Notes: a model not told the origin generated them from the letters alone. Positions 1 through 6,936 are shown, counted from the stretch's first letter. The stretch: DNA of 9,863 nucleotides from Prevotellaceae bacterium (GCA_031270425.1 JAISXQ010000053.1:1-9863), one strand, 5' to 3'. Translations and numbers: made by a program.

Positions 1-57
1 TTACAATTTACAATTTACGATTTACAATTGGTAGTTTATATTTTTTTAATTTACGAC
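1..57. repeat. ATTTACG/ATTTACAA intergenic repeat, cut by the window edge
   Basis: Positions 1-30 read as consecutive TTACAA, TTTACAA, TTTACG and ATTTACAA units. An isolated ATTTACG follows at about 50-56, after a T-rich stretch. The same 7/8-bp unit family appears at 7867-7928 and 9544-9598. Here the plus strand carries the ATTTAC sense, pointing in the direction of tilS. The left end is outside the window, so the copy number is a minimum. What is seen is the repetition; no function is known to me. Confidence 0.8.
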
Positions 58-87
58 TGAAATGCAGGCTTTTCCTATATTTTACGT

Positions 88-95
88 TACTTTTG
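88..95 (+). promoter_or_regulatory. Bacteroidota-type -7 promoter box for tilS
   Basis: TACTTTTG is an exact match to the Bacteroidota sigma-ABfr -7 consensus TAnnTTTG. No clear TTTG -33 box lies 19-21 bp upstream, which is common for this promoter class. Transcription would begin near 101-104, leaving a leader of about 50 nt before the ATG at 152. This places the in-frame ATG at 62 upstream of the transcript and so argues for the later tilS start. The same 8-mer occurs before the phosphoglycerol transferase gene at 5537-5544. Confidence 0.65.
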
Positions 96-151
96 CAAAG
101 AAAACACAATACAGTCTGATTATGCAAAGATACTTCAAAAATAGCTTCGCC

Positions 152-1480
152 ATGCAACAAAAAGTACAACTTTACATCGAAAAACACCGGCTTTTAAGCC
201 CGGGCGATAAAATAATCGTTGGTTTAAGCGGCGGCGCGGATTCGGTGGCGTTGCTGCATATCCTTATCCTGCTGGGATATGATTGTATCGCGGCGCATTG
301 CAACTTCCACCTGCGAAGTAATGAATCCAACAGGGATGAGCATTTTGTTCGCAAACTCTGTGCCTCGTTGGATATTTCCTTACATACTATTGATTTTGAA
401 ACATATAAATATGCCGGAGAACAAAATATTTCGATAGAAATGGCGGCGCGGGATTTGCGTTACGGCTGGTTCCACGAATTGCTCGAAAAAGAGCAGGCGC
501 AAGCTATCGCCGTAGCGCACCACGCCGACGACAACATCGAAACGCTGTTGATGAACTTAACTCGCGGAACAGGCTTACGCGGTTTGACGGGCATTCCCGT
601 ACGGAACGGAAAAATCGCGCGTCCCCTACTCTGCTGTACCCGCCGGGAAATTGAGCAATACCTTTCCGAAAACAACGTGGAATACGTAAACGATTCGACC
701 AACGCTTCGAACAATTATACGCGCAATAAAATCCGTAATACGCTGATTCCGCTCTTGGAAGAAATCAATCCGTCGGTAAGGCGAACGCTTTACGATTCAT
801 TAAGCCGTTTCGGAGGCAGTTTCAACGTTTACGAACAAGCTCTTCGCCGTATTGAAAAGGAAATAGTTGTCAATAAAGGCGATACGTTTAAAATAGATAT
901 TGCTTTGTTGAAACGGCAGGTCGATATTCCGACTATTTTGTTCGAGATATTGCAAAAATACGAATTTAACGCCGCGACCATAGAAAAAATTGTTGAAAAC
1001 ATCGACAACGAGCCGGGAAAACAGTTTTTTTCAACAAGCGGATACCGCCTTACCAAAGACCGTAAGTTTTTGATTGTCGATAAACCGCAAAACTCAACCG
1101 GCAATATATTTATTTCGGAAAGCGACCGGGAAATCTTACATCCCCTTCATTTAAAAATACAGCGTTTCGTGCGTCCGGCGGGATTTTCCTTTTCAAAAGA
1201 CAGGAACTGCGTGCATATCGACGCTGCGAAACTGCAATTTCCGTTGGAGTTACGCTCGTGGCAAGCCGGAGATTCTTTTTATCCCCTCGGCATGACGCAG
1301 CAAAAGAAACTAAGCGACTTTTTCGTCGACCTTAAACTCAGCCGTCCCGAAAAAGAGCAGGTATGGCTTCTCGTTTCAGGTACAGACCTTGTATGGGTTG
1401 TTGGACAACGATTGGATAATCGCTTTAAGATAAGCGACGAAACAATTGATATATTAGAACTTAGCGCATTCGACCTCTAA
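152..1480 (+). CDS. tilS: tRNA(Ile)-lysidine synthetase TilS
   Basis: This cytoplasmic enzyme joins lysine to C34 of the CAU anticodon of tRNA-Ile2 using ATP, turning it into an AUA reader; it is normally essential. Numbering from the chosen start (442 aa), the PP-loop ATP-binding motif SGGADS is at residues 26-31. HHADD, followed by ET, is at 123-127, RGTGLRGL at 138-145, and the conserved NDSTN segment at about 180-184. The C-terminal TilS domain is present, with WQAGDSFYPLG at 370-380 and KKLSDFF at 385-391, so the protein is full length. An in-frame ATG at 62 would add 30 residues and one at 122 would add 10. The start at 152 is preferred because related proteins begin with this kind of QKV..YI..H.LL segment and because the likely promoter at 88-95 lies downstream of 62. 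The next gene starts 146 bp downstream on the same strand, with no clear terminator between. Confidence 0.96.
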   Translation: MQQKVQLYIEKHRLLSPGDKIIVGLSGGADSVALLHILILLGYDCIAAHCNFHLRSNESNRDEHFVRKLCASLDISLHTIDFETYKYAGEQNISIEMAARDLRYGWFHELLEKEQAQAIAVAHHADDNIETLLMNLTRGTGLRGLTGIPVRNGKIARPLLCCTRREIEQYLSENNVEYVNDSTNASNNYTRNKIRNTLIPLLEEINPSVRRTLYDSLSRFGGSFNVYEQALRRIEKEIVVNKGDTFKIDIALLKRQVDIPTILFEILQKYEFNAATIEKIVENIDNEPGKQFFSTSGYRLTKDRKFLIVDKPQNSTGNIFISESDREILHPLHLKIQRFVRPAGFSFSKDRNCVHIDAAKLQFPLELRSWQAGDSFYPLGMTQQKKLSDFFVDLKLSRPEKEQVWLLVSGTDLVWVVGQRLDNRFKISDETIDILELSAFDL

Positions 1481-1626
1481 TTTTTTCCAAAGGGGCATAC
1501 GTCCGTTTTGTATTTAATTATCTATTTAATGGACTATTTTATTATTCCCCACAGCAGGCTTATCCTATCTTTCTATTGTTCTATATGTCCAAAATATACG
1601 TTTAATTTCTTTTATACTACTTACCA

Positions 1627-2853
1627 ATGAAATCTACAAGGAATACAGGAAACTTTCATTATTTCAACCCCGGACACGAAGCGGCGGTTTTAAACGCCTC
1701 GCCTTATTATATGCCGCCCGCCCATGTTGCGCAAATGCAGCGCGATTTGGCTTTTCTTCCCGCCTGGTATGCCTCTGATGGGGATTATGTGTTGGTAGAG
1801 CAAGCATTGCCCAATGATTTCAGAAACTATCTTAACGAAATTTTCGGGCTTAACGTTCGAGCTGTTACCGGAAAAGATTTACCTGAAATTACGAATCAAA
1901 TCAACGGATGTAAAGTCCATTTATGGGGAGTATCGCCGCAAAGCATCCGCCTTTTTGAAACCTTGGATGAAAAATTCAACCTGAATTTATCTATCCCCCG
2001 CTGGAAAGACAGTTACGCCGGCTACTGCCACCGTCGAAGGGCTGCGGAATGGCTAAGCATCCTTTGCCGTCAATTACCCGGAATATCTTCACAACTTGTT
2101 CCGCGTTTTTATACCTCTGTTGAGTCGATAGAAGACGCTTTGCAAAAAGAAAGCGGAACTGCTTTTTTAGCCAAAGCGCCTTATTCTTCATCGGGACGGG
2201 GATTGCTGTGGCTGCCCAAAGGCGGATTGACACGAACGGAACGACAAATATTGCACGGAATTATAAAAAAACAGAAATCTGTGGCATTGGAATACGTATT
2301 GAGGAAAACGACCGACTTTGCCATGGAATTTACTTGCGAAAATGGATTTAACAGCGAATTTACAGGATATTCGCTCTTCAAAACAAACTCAAAAGGAGCT
2401 TACGACGGAAATATTATAGCTTCGCAAAGCGATATAAAACAGATTATTAACAAACAAATTGGCAATGAACTGATAGAAAAAGTAAAAAACAGTCTCATGG
2501 AATTGATAAACATCCACTTAATTCCTTTTTACACTGGTTACGCAGGCGTAGATATGATGATTTACGAACAAAACGGAAACGTTGCGCTTCATCCCTGCGT
2601 GGAAATAAACCTGCGGTCGAATATGGGAATTATTGCATTAAACCTGCAAAAGCATATTGCCTCCGGTTCGCAGGGATATTTCAAAATCGAATTTGCCTCA
2701 CAACAGGGAAAGTTATACCGGAAACACAAGGAATACGAACAACGCTACCCTCTCCTGTTGTCGGGCGGTAAAATTGTTTCGGGATATTTTCCGCTTTGTC
2801 CGGTAAGCGACGGCAGTCATTATACGGCGTATGCGACGGCAGGAAGGAAATAA
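1627..2853 (+). CDS. Conserved protein with ATP-grasp-like features, function unknown
   Basis: A 408-residue protein that I recognise only as a type found as hypothetical in Bacteroidota. It has no signal peptide or membrane segment, so it is probably cytoplasmic. The second half has ATP-grasp hallmarks: a lysine in a glycine/serine-rich loop (K183 in KAPYSSSGRG, 183-192), a strand LEYV at 221-224, GVDMMIY at 307-313, and HPCVEINLR at 322-330. In that last motif E326 and N328 fit the metal-binding acid and Asn of the fold, and R330 fits the conserved Arg. ATP-grasp enzymes form acyl-phosphate intermediates and ligate carboxylates to amines or thiols; this is inferred from the fold only, and no substrate can be named. 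The N-terminal half (HYFNPGHEAA near residue 11) is conserved-looking but unassigned. It follows tilS on the same strand and its stop lies 6 bp from that of the opposing gene. Confidence 0.85.
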   Translation: MKSTRNTGNFHYFNPGHEAAVLNASPYYMPPAHVAQMQRDLAFLPAWYASDGDYVLVEQALPNDFRNYLNEIFGLNVRAVTGKDLPEITNQINGCKVHLWGVSPQSIRLFETLDEKFNLNLSIPRWKDSYAGYCHRRRAAEWLSILCRQLPGISSQLVPRFYTSVESIEDALQKESGTAFLAKAPYSSSGRGLLWLPKGGLTRTERQILHGIIKKQKSVALEYVLRKTTDFAMEFTCENGFNSEFTGYSLFKTNSKGAYDGNIIASQSDIKQIINKQIGNELIEKVKNSLMELINIHLIPFYTGYAGVDMMIYEQNGNVALHPCVEINLRSNMGIIALNLQKHIASGSQGYFKIEFASQQGKLYRKHKEYEQRYPLLLSGGKIVSGYFPLCPVSDGSHYTAYATAGRK

Positions 2854-2859
2854 TTGCTT

Positions 2860-3675
2860 TTATTTTTGTTCTTGCAGTAAATCTAATTTATCGGCATACA
2901 TTCCGTATATATACTGCATTTCATTCTCCCATACATATTGCTCATCATATTGCTTGCCAAAATTAACATGAAAGACAAAGGTTTTTACGCCTTTTTCTTT
3001 CAAGCGGATTAAAAAGTCTTTATTTGCTTCTATGCGTTGTCTGGATATGCCTGTATACTGAATATTCATGCCGGCAAGTTTCTTTTCTATGATTGAATCC
3101 GCCTCCGCAAAAATCAAATTTTCGCTTACCATAGGCGTTATTCCTGTTTCTATCGCTTCTTTTACAGCTTCCCACGAAAACAGTTCCATTATCAACCTCT
3201 CTTTAAATAAAAAACCGCCTTCCCCGGTAAATTCCTTAGGCGTATTCACTTTATCTGTTACCAGCGTCGCGTCTTTATGCGCCATAAACCAGTCGTTTAT
3301 CAGCGGCATATTCATCGGAGTATATTTATCGAAAATTTTCAGGGAAAGATATTCCTTTTGAGAAAGGGCTTCGTCGTCAATAGCACCCTGATAATCAGTT
3401 ATTTTCTTGAAATGTTTCCAATCGTGGGCAGAAACGAATTTCCCGTCGGAAGTTTGGATAATATCCAACTCAAACAACTTACACCCCATGCTATACGATA
3501 AATCCAAGGCTTCCAAGGAATTAGTATATGTATGTCCGTCTATCATACCACCTCCGTGGGCAATAAGCCTGTCGCTTATATGAAGCTCGATATTATCTTC
3601 CTTTAACTTTTTATCCGGCGAACAGCACACAAAGATACAAGGGATAAGTAATTTAAAAAATAAATTTTTCATCAT
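2860..3675 (-). CDS. Glycerophosphodiester phosphodiesterase-like lipoprotein
   Basis: A 271-residue protein of the GDPD/PI-PLC-like TIM-barrel superfamily, whose members split glycerophosphodiesters into sn-glycerol-3-phosphate and an alcohol. The catalytic pair is visible as H40 (AHGGG, 39-43) and H84 (AHDW, 83-86). E69 and D71 (FELD) and the TSDG segment at 75-78 fit the metal site and family signature, and TNSLEA at 51-56 replaces the usual ENT..AF motif. The Arg of the classical HRG is Gly here, a variant form. The N-terminus (hydrophobic residues 5-16, then Cys17-Cys18) looks like a type II signal peptide, so the protein is probably a lipoprotein facing the periplasm or cell surface. 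It lies 22 bp after the transferase gene and is probably co-transcribed with it from 5537-5544. Its exact substrate is unknown; a PI-PLC-like activity is the main alternative. Confidence 0.87.
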   Translation of the reverse strand: MMKNLFFKLLIPCIFVCCSPDKKLKEDNIELHISDRLIAHGGGMIDGHTYTNSLEALDLSYSMGCKLFELDIIQTSDGKFVSAHDWKHFKKITDYQGAIDDEALSQKEYLSLKIFDKYTPMNMPLINDWFMAHKDATLVTDKVNTPKEFTGEGGFLFKERLIMELFSWEAVKEAIETGITPMVSENLIFAEADSIIEKKLAGMNIQYTGISRQRIEANKDFLIRLKEKGVKTFVFHVNFGKQYDEQYVWENEMQYIYGMYADKLDLLQEQK

Positions 3676-3697
3676 TCATAACTGTTTTAGTATCAAC

Positions 3698-5488
3698 TTA
3701 TTTTCGCAGTAGCAGGAACCGCGTCGCCAAAGATTGGTCGATTTCCTTTATGACGTCTAATATTTGTTCGCTGTTCAGGTTTAACGAAGCGCCCGCATGT
3801 ATGCGGCGTTTATGGTCGGCGTCTTTTGTCCATTCAAAGTCGATGTTAGCATTCTCGACGCCGATTTTAATGCAGGTGTGGCAAGGCTCGTTAAAACCAT
3901 TGTCGAACTCCTGACGGCTTATTTGTTTGATTTCCATTATTTTTAACTGCTCGTCGATTAATAAAAGCAGATAATCGTCCCCCAATTCGCTTCTTTTCTT
4001 TACGAACAGGTCTTCGCCATTGAGCATGCCGATTAAATGTTCTTTGTTCAACGACAGTACAAAACTCTTGCCTATCGTATTCTCCCTCACAATGGAAAAC
4101 ATATTCAGCGCGGATAACTCTTGAATGTGTTTTCGTATGTAATCGTCTTTATTGCCTGTTATGGTATCCGAAAAGAAGGTTACATCGTGTTCTATTTCCG
4201 CCCCCGAAAGTATGATGCGGGGTATGTCCACCTGATAAATATCAACCGTATCGGCAGGCAAGCGTTCTTTTTCGGCGTTTGTCATCAGCCAAAGCCGGGT
4301 TTTATAATCCGCTTTTTTAAACACTTCTTTCGTCCCGTAAAAAAAGTGATCGGGAAAGAGGTATATTACGGTTTCGTCAAGCATGTTTTCGTTTTCAAAA
4401 AAATGGATAAAATCTTCAACCAGCCAGTCGGTCGACAAAACAGCGTTTTCATAAACAGTTGCTTGCGGCTCTATATGCTGCACTACGCGCTCATCGACAA
4501 AGCCGTCGGGCGCATGCGTCTGGGTAGTTGCCACGAACAGCATAAAAGGCTTCCCGCATCTCTGTTTCACGATTTCTTTTGCTTCGGCGAAAATATCCAT
4601 ATCGTATGCTCCGCCCCAAACGAGATCTTTGTATTTTCCGTTAAAATCCCCGCCTAAAATGAAATCGACCCCAAGAGTCGTTAATAAATCTTTTGTACCG
4701 GCAAATTCGGCGTCGTTGGACAGATGGTACGAAGTATATCCGCATTTTTTCAGTATCGAACTCAACGTAATGAACTTACTCTTTTTAGCTCCTTTAAAGT
4801 ATTCATTTCCAAGTCCCGGAAACAGGGCGGGCATACCGGTAAAAACCGTATATAGCGAACCGGCAGTCCAACCGCTGCCGTAATTTAAAAACACATCGTA
4901 ATACGCCCATTCCTGCTTTCGTTTCTGGATATTGGGAGTTAAATTCCGGTTGGCTTCATGCAGCAGACTGCTGTTAAAACTTTCTAACGAAATGATAATA
5001 ATGTTTTTATTTTTACCGGACGCTTTAAAGCTCTTAGGGAATATGCCCTTATATTCTTCATTCGTAGAAACGATATTGTATATTTCTTTCAAACCGCTGT
5101 AAATACCACTTGGAAGCAATACGAGAGTAAATAAGGATGTGATTAAAATGGCAATACATACAATACGATAAGATCCTTTTTTTTGATAAACAATTGATTT
5201 TCTTACAAGTTTACTTAAAAAAAAGAGCGTACATGCAGCGCCGGTAAAAATTAAAGCAAGCAGAATTATTTCCTTTATAAATCCGCCCGCCATACTTAAT
5301 GTCTTGATATTGAAGTGTAAATAATACCTGTAATCGACAAAAGAATCGCCTATAAACAGGGATGATATTTCGATGCAAAGGAAAGCGCCCATGGTTATGG
5401 ATAGCAGCAATCTTATGATCCGGTTTTTAAACAGACACAGGATGGATAACGCAAAAAGTAAAAATAAAATAATATTAATAATTACCAT
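3698..5488 (-). CDS. LTA synthase/OpgB-like phosphoglycerol transferase (sulfatase fold)
   Basis: A 596-residue inner-membrane protein with a periplasmic catalytic domain of the alkaline phosphatase/sulfatase superfamily. About four membrane helices are visible (residues 2-20, 25-46, 70-92, 108-128). The catalytic domain starts near 160. E169 (ISLES) fits a metal ligand, T208 in GSGWTAG fits the nucleophile threonine of LtaS, H325 (TQTHAP) fits the substrate-site histidine, and D380-H381 (FPDH) fit the remaining metal ligands. A Thr nucleophile, with no Cys/Ser-x-Pro-x-Arg motif, points to transfer of a phosphoglycerol or phosphoethanolamine headgroup rather than sulfate hydrolysis. Residues after about 455 form an extra C-terminal region with a C536-H-T-C539 motif. 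The start is supported by a promoter box about 50 bp upstream. It precedes the GDPD-like gene by 22 bp. The acceptor (glycan, lipid or protein) cannot be read from the sequence. Confidence 0.88.
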   Translation of the reverse strand: MVIINIILFLLFALSILCLFKNRIIRLLLSITMGAFLCIEISSLFIGDSFVDYRYYLHFNIKTLSMAGGFIKEIILLALIFTGAACTLFFLSKLVRKSIVYQKKGSYRIVCIAILITSLFTLVLLPSGIYSGLKEIYNIVSTNEEYKGIFPKSFKASGKNKNIIIISLESFNSSLLHEANRNLTPNIQKRKQEWAYYDVFLNYGSGWTAGSLYTVFTGMPALFPGLGNEYFKGAKKSKFITLSSILKKCGYTSYHLSNDAEFAGTKDLLTTLGVDFILGGDFNGKYKDLVWGGAYDMDIFAEAKEIVKQRCGKPFMLFVATTQTHAPDGFVDERVVQHIEPQATVYENAVLSTDWLVEDFIHFFENENMLDETVIYLFPDHFFYGTKEVFKKADYKTRLWLMTNAEKERLPADTVDIYQVDIPRIILSGAEIEHDVTFFSDTITGNKDDYIRKHIQELSALNMFSIVRENTIGKSFVLSLNKEHLIGMLNGEDLFVKKRSELGDDYLLLLIDEQLKIMEIKQISRQEFDNGFNEPCHTCIKIGVENANIDFEWTKDADHKRRIHAGASLNLNSEQILDVIKEIDQSLATRFLLLRK

Positions 5489-5536
5489 ATTAACATGATT
5501 TGAGAAGGAGACAGATTACAAATCCGCTCCGACCGA

Positions 5537-5544
5537 CAAAAGTA
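5537..5544 (-). promoter_or_regulatory. Bacteroidota-type -7 promoter box for the transferase-GDPD operon
   Basis: On the minus strand this reads TACTTTTG, an exact TAnnTTTG match and identical to the tilS box. Transcription would begin near 5530, giving a leader of about 40 nt before the ATG ending at 5488. No TTTG -33 box is seen at the usual spacing (about 5563-5570). An 8-bp inverted repeat begins at 5572, immediately upstream, so the promoter may depend on an activator. Confidence 0.6.
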
Positions 5545-5571
5545 GTAAAAAAAATATTCCGTATCACTATT

Positions 5572-5605
5572 AACCGACTAATCCCCAAAGCAGTCGGTTT
5601 TTTTT
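5572..5605. promoter_or_regulatory. Perfect inverted repeat: operator or plus-strand-facing terminator
   Basis: AACCGACT (5572-5579) and AGTCGGTT (5592-5599) are perfect reverse complements separated by 12 nt, with half-site centres 20 bp apart. Eight consecutive T (5598-5605) overlap and follow the right arm on the plus strand, which looks like an intrinsic terminator. However, no plus-strand gene lies upstream to be terminated. On the minus strand, where the regulator gene would need stopping, the nearest T-run (5554-5547) lies about 17 nt past the stem, too far for a normal terminator. The repeat abuts the -33 region of the 5537-5544 promoter, so an activator or repressor site is an equal reading. 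Confidence 0.5.
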
Positions 5606-5653
5606 CCATTAAACCATTTATTATTAAATATTTAATTTTATTGTTTTCGTGCT

Positions 5654-6763
5654 TCAAAAAGTTATCCCCTTCAAAAAAGGACTGCCTGCACTGCCCGAGC
5701 GGGAATTTTTATATCCAACAGGAGTTTGATTCGTAACATTTTTAAAAACGGAATAAAAAGCCGATTTACTGGAAAAACCGCATTCGTAACCAATGGCTTC
5801 GATGGAATATTTGTTGTTCGGATCGACAAGCATCCGCTTCACCGCCTCAACACGGTACGAATTAACAAATTGAAAAAAGTTTTTCCCTATTTGGGTATTA
5901 AGCACCTCGGTAAGCTGATATTTCGGAATTTTCAGTTCCTCGGAAAGCGCGTCCATATTCAAATCTGGATTGAGGAAAGCCTGCTCTTTCTCAAAAAAAT
6001 CAACTATTTTTTTCTGTATCTGTTGTTTTTCGTCAGCATTCAACAACGAATTTTTGTAAGAAGCCGTTTTCTCTATCTGCAAATGCCTCGGTACAACCTG
6101 CTGACGCAGTCCATAAAAGCCCATGACATAGACCATGAACAATAACATAATGTAATTGTAAACATGCGGAATTAATGGATTAAGTTGAAAATAGATTACG
6201 GCAGCCGAAATAATAATGGCAAGCAGGCAATAAACCACGTAAAAAATTGCCACCGCCAATATCCATCCCAAATTCTCATTTTTCCCAATGTTCGAGCGTT
6301 CGTTTCTCAAATTTATACGGTACTTATGTACAAGTTTTATACTTAACGGATTATATACCATCCACGACAGCAAATTGGCGATGGCAAACAAAATACGGAA
6401 ATAAAGATTATGATCATAAACAAAAAACACATCCAGCGAAACCGGCTCTTTTATAACGTATGCGCAGGTTTCAAACAAAACGAAAGGCAGCAAATGAAGC
6501 AGTTGACGGTATTTCAACTCAAAACCGGAGCGGGTAAGCGACTGCACATACAGATACAGCGCCGGATTGAAAAGCAAAAAGGAACTTGAAAGCAGGGGTT
6601 TCCCGAAAATTTCGTAATCCAATCCGCAAGTCATAAATTCGACAGCCGACAAAACGAGCCACGCTGACAAAATTTTATCGGAAAACGAACTGCCTCTTTT
6701 GGTAAACATCAGAACTGCCACAAAAAGACTTTGGCTGAAACCAACCCAAACAAGCGTATTCAT
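5654..6763 (-). CDS. Seven-helix membrane AraC-family transcriptional regulator
   Basis: A 369-residue regulator with an N-terminal membrane sensor half and a C-terminal DNA-binding half. Hydrophobic segments are near residues 4-22, 31-48, 57-77, 87-105, 119-137, 166-192 and 199-218, consistent with seven helices. A linker follows, then two helix-turn-helix units from about 245 to 355. The first helical region is around LSEELKIPKYQL (273-284), and the AraC signature starts at AIGYECGFSSKSAF (323-336) and ends near TPVGYK (347-352). The length and layout match Bacteroidota membrane-bound AraC regulators, which read an unknown membrane or periplasmic cue. It lies directly upstream of the transferase-GDPD operon on the same strand, 165 bp away, so local control of that operon is plausible but inferred. 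It begins at the ATG at 6761-6763; no better upstream start is visible. Confidence 0.9.
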   Translation of the reverse strand: MNTLVWVGFSQSLFVAVLMFTKRGSSFSDKILSAWLVLSAVEFMTCGLDYEIFGKPLLSSSFLLFNPALYLYVQSLTRSGFELKYRQLLHLLPFVLFETCAYVIKEPVSLDVFFVYDHNLYFRILFAIANLLSWMVYNPLSIKLVHKYRINLRNERSNIGKNENLGWILAVAIFYVVYCLLAIIISAAVIYFQLNPLIPHVYNYIMLLFMVYVMGFYGLRQQVVPRHLQIEKTASYKNSLLNADEKQQIQKKIVDFFEKEQAFLNPDLNMDALSEELKIPKYQLTEVLNTQIGKNFFQFVNSYRVEAVKRMLVDPNNKYSIEAIGYECGFSSKSAFYSVFKNVTNQTPVGYKNSRSGSAGSPFLKGITF

Positions 6764-6802
6764 CTATTAGAGATTATATTTATTTTCCTAACCACAACAG
6801 GC

Positions 6803-6815
6803 ACAAATTATTTGT
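6803..6815. promoter_or_regulatory. 13-bp palindrome upstream of the AraC-family gene
   Basis: ACAAAT-T-ATTTGT is a perfect palindrome about 40 bp upstream of the regulator's start codon. Its minus-strand reading contains TAATTTG, a near miss to the -7 box TAnnTTTG with one spacer base missing. It may be the core of the gene's promoter, an autoregulatory operator, or chance in AT-rich DNA. Confidence 0.3.
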
Positions 6816-6835
6816 TTGTTCCTTCTTGCCCCACT

Positions 6836-6867
6836 CTGATTTTTTCTTATTGAACAGCAAAAATCAG
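6836..6867. repeat. 9-bp inverted repeat in the atpG-regulator gap
   Basis: CTGATTTTT (6836-6844) and AAAAATCAG (6859-6867) are perfect reverse complements with a 14-nt loop. The right arm overlaps the first two bases of the hairpin at 6866-6886, and its A-run supplies that hairpin's minus-strand U-tract. The two structures therefore compete for the same bases. Confidence 0.45.
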
Positions 6868-6886
6868 GGCGTTTATGGAATGCCCT
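6859..6886 (-). terminator. Candidate intrinsic terminator of the atpA-atpG transcript
   Basis: In the direction of atpG transcription a 5-bp stem AGGGC/GCCCT (6886-6882 with 6870-6866), with an 11-nt loop, is followed by GA and five T (6863-6859). The stem is short but GC-rich and the U-tract is correctly placed. It lies about 105 nt past the atpG stop codon and before the regulator gene, which fits the end of the ATP synthase transcript. The strength is uncertain. Confidence 0.4.
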
Positions 6887-6936
6887 TATGCTAAGAGAAC
6901 TTTGAAGAAATCAGGGTTAATAAACAACAGACTAAA

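Noticed and set aside
1566..1573. TATCTTTC as a promoter for the ATP-grasp-like gene
   Set aside because: It lacks the final G of TAnnTTTG and has no -33 box; co-transcription with tilS explains expression as well.
4121..4657. A 178-codon plus-strand open frame opposite the transferase gene
   Set aside because: It lies entirely within the catalytic domain of the minus-strand gene and its product looks like random cysteine- and phenylalanine-rich translation.
5489..5653. A mobile element between the regulator and transferase genes
   Set aside because: The inverted repeat there encloses only 12 nt and there is no transposase, target duplication or composition shift.
5500..6145. Plus-strand open frames at 5500-5736 and 5726-6145
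   Set aside because: Lysine- and phenylalanine-rich products covering the promoter region and the regulator's DNA-binding domain on the other strand; no start signal or family.
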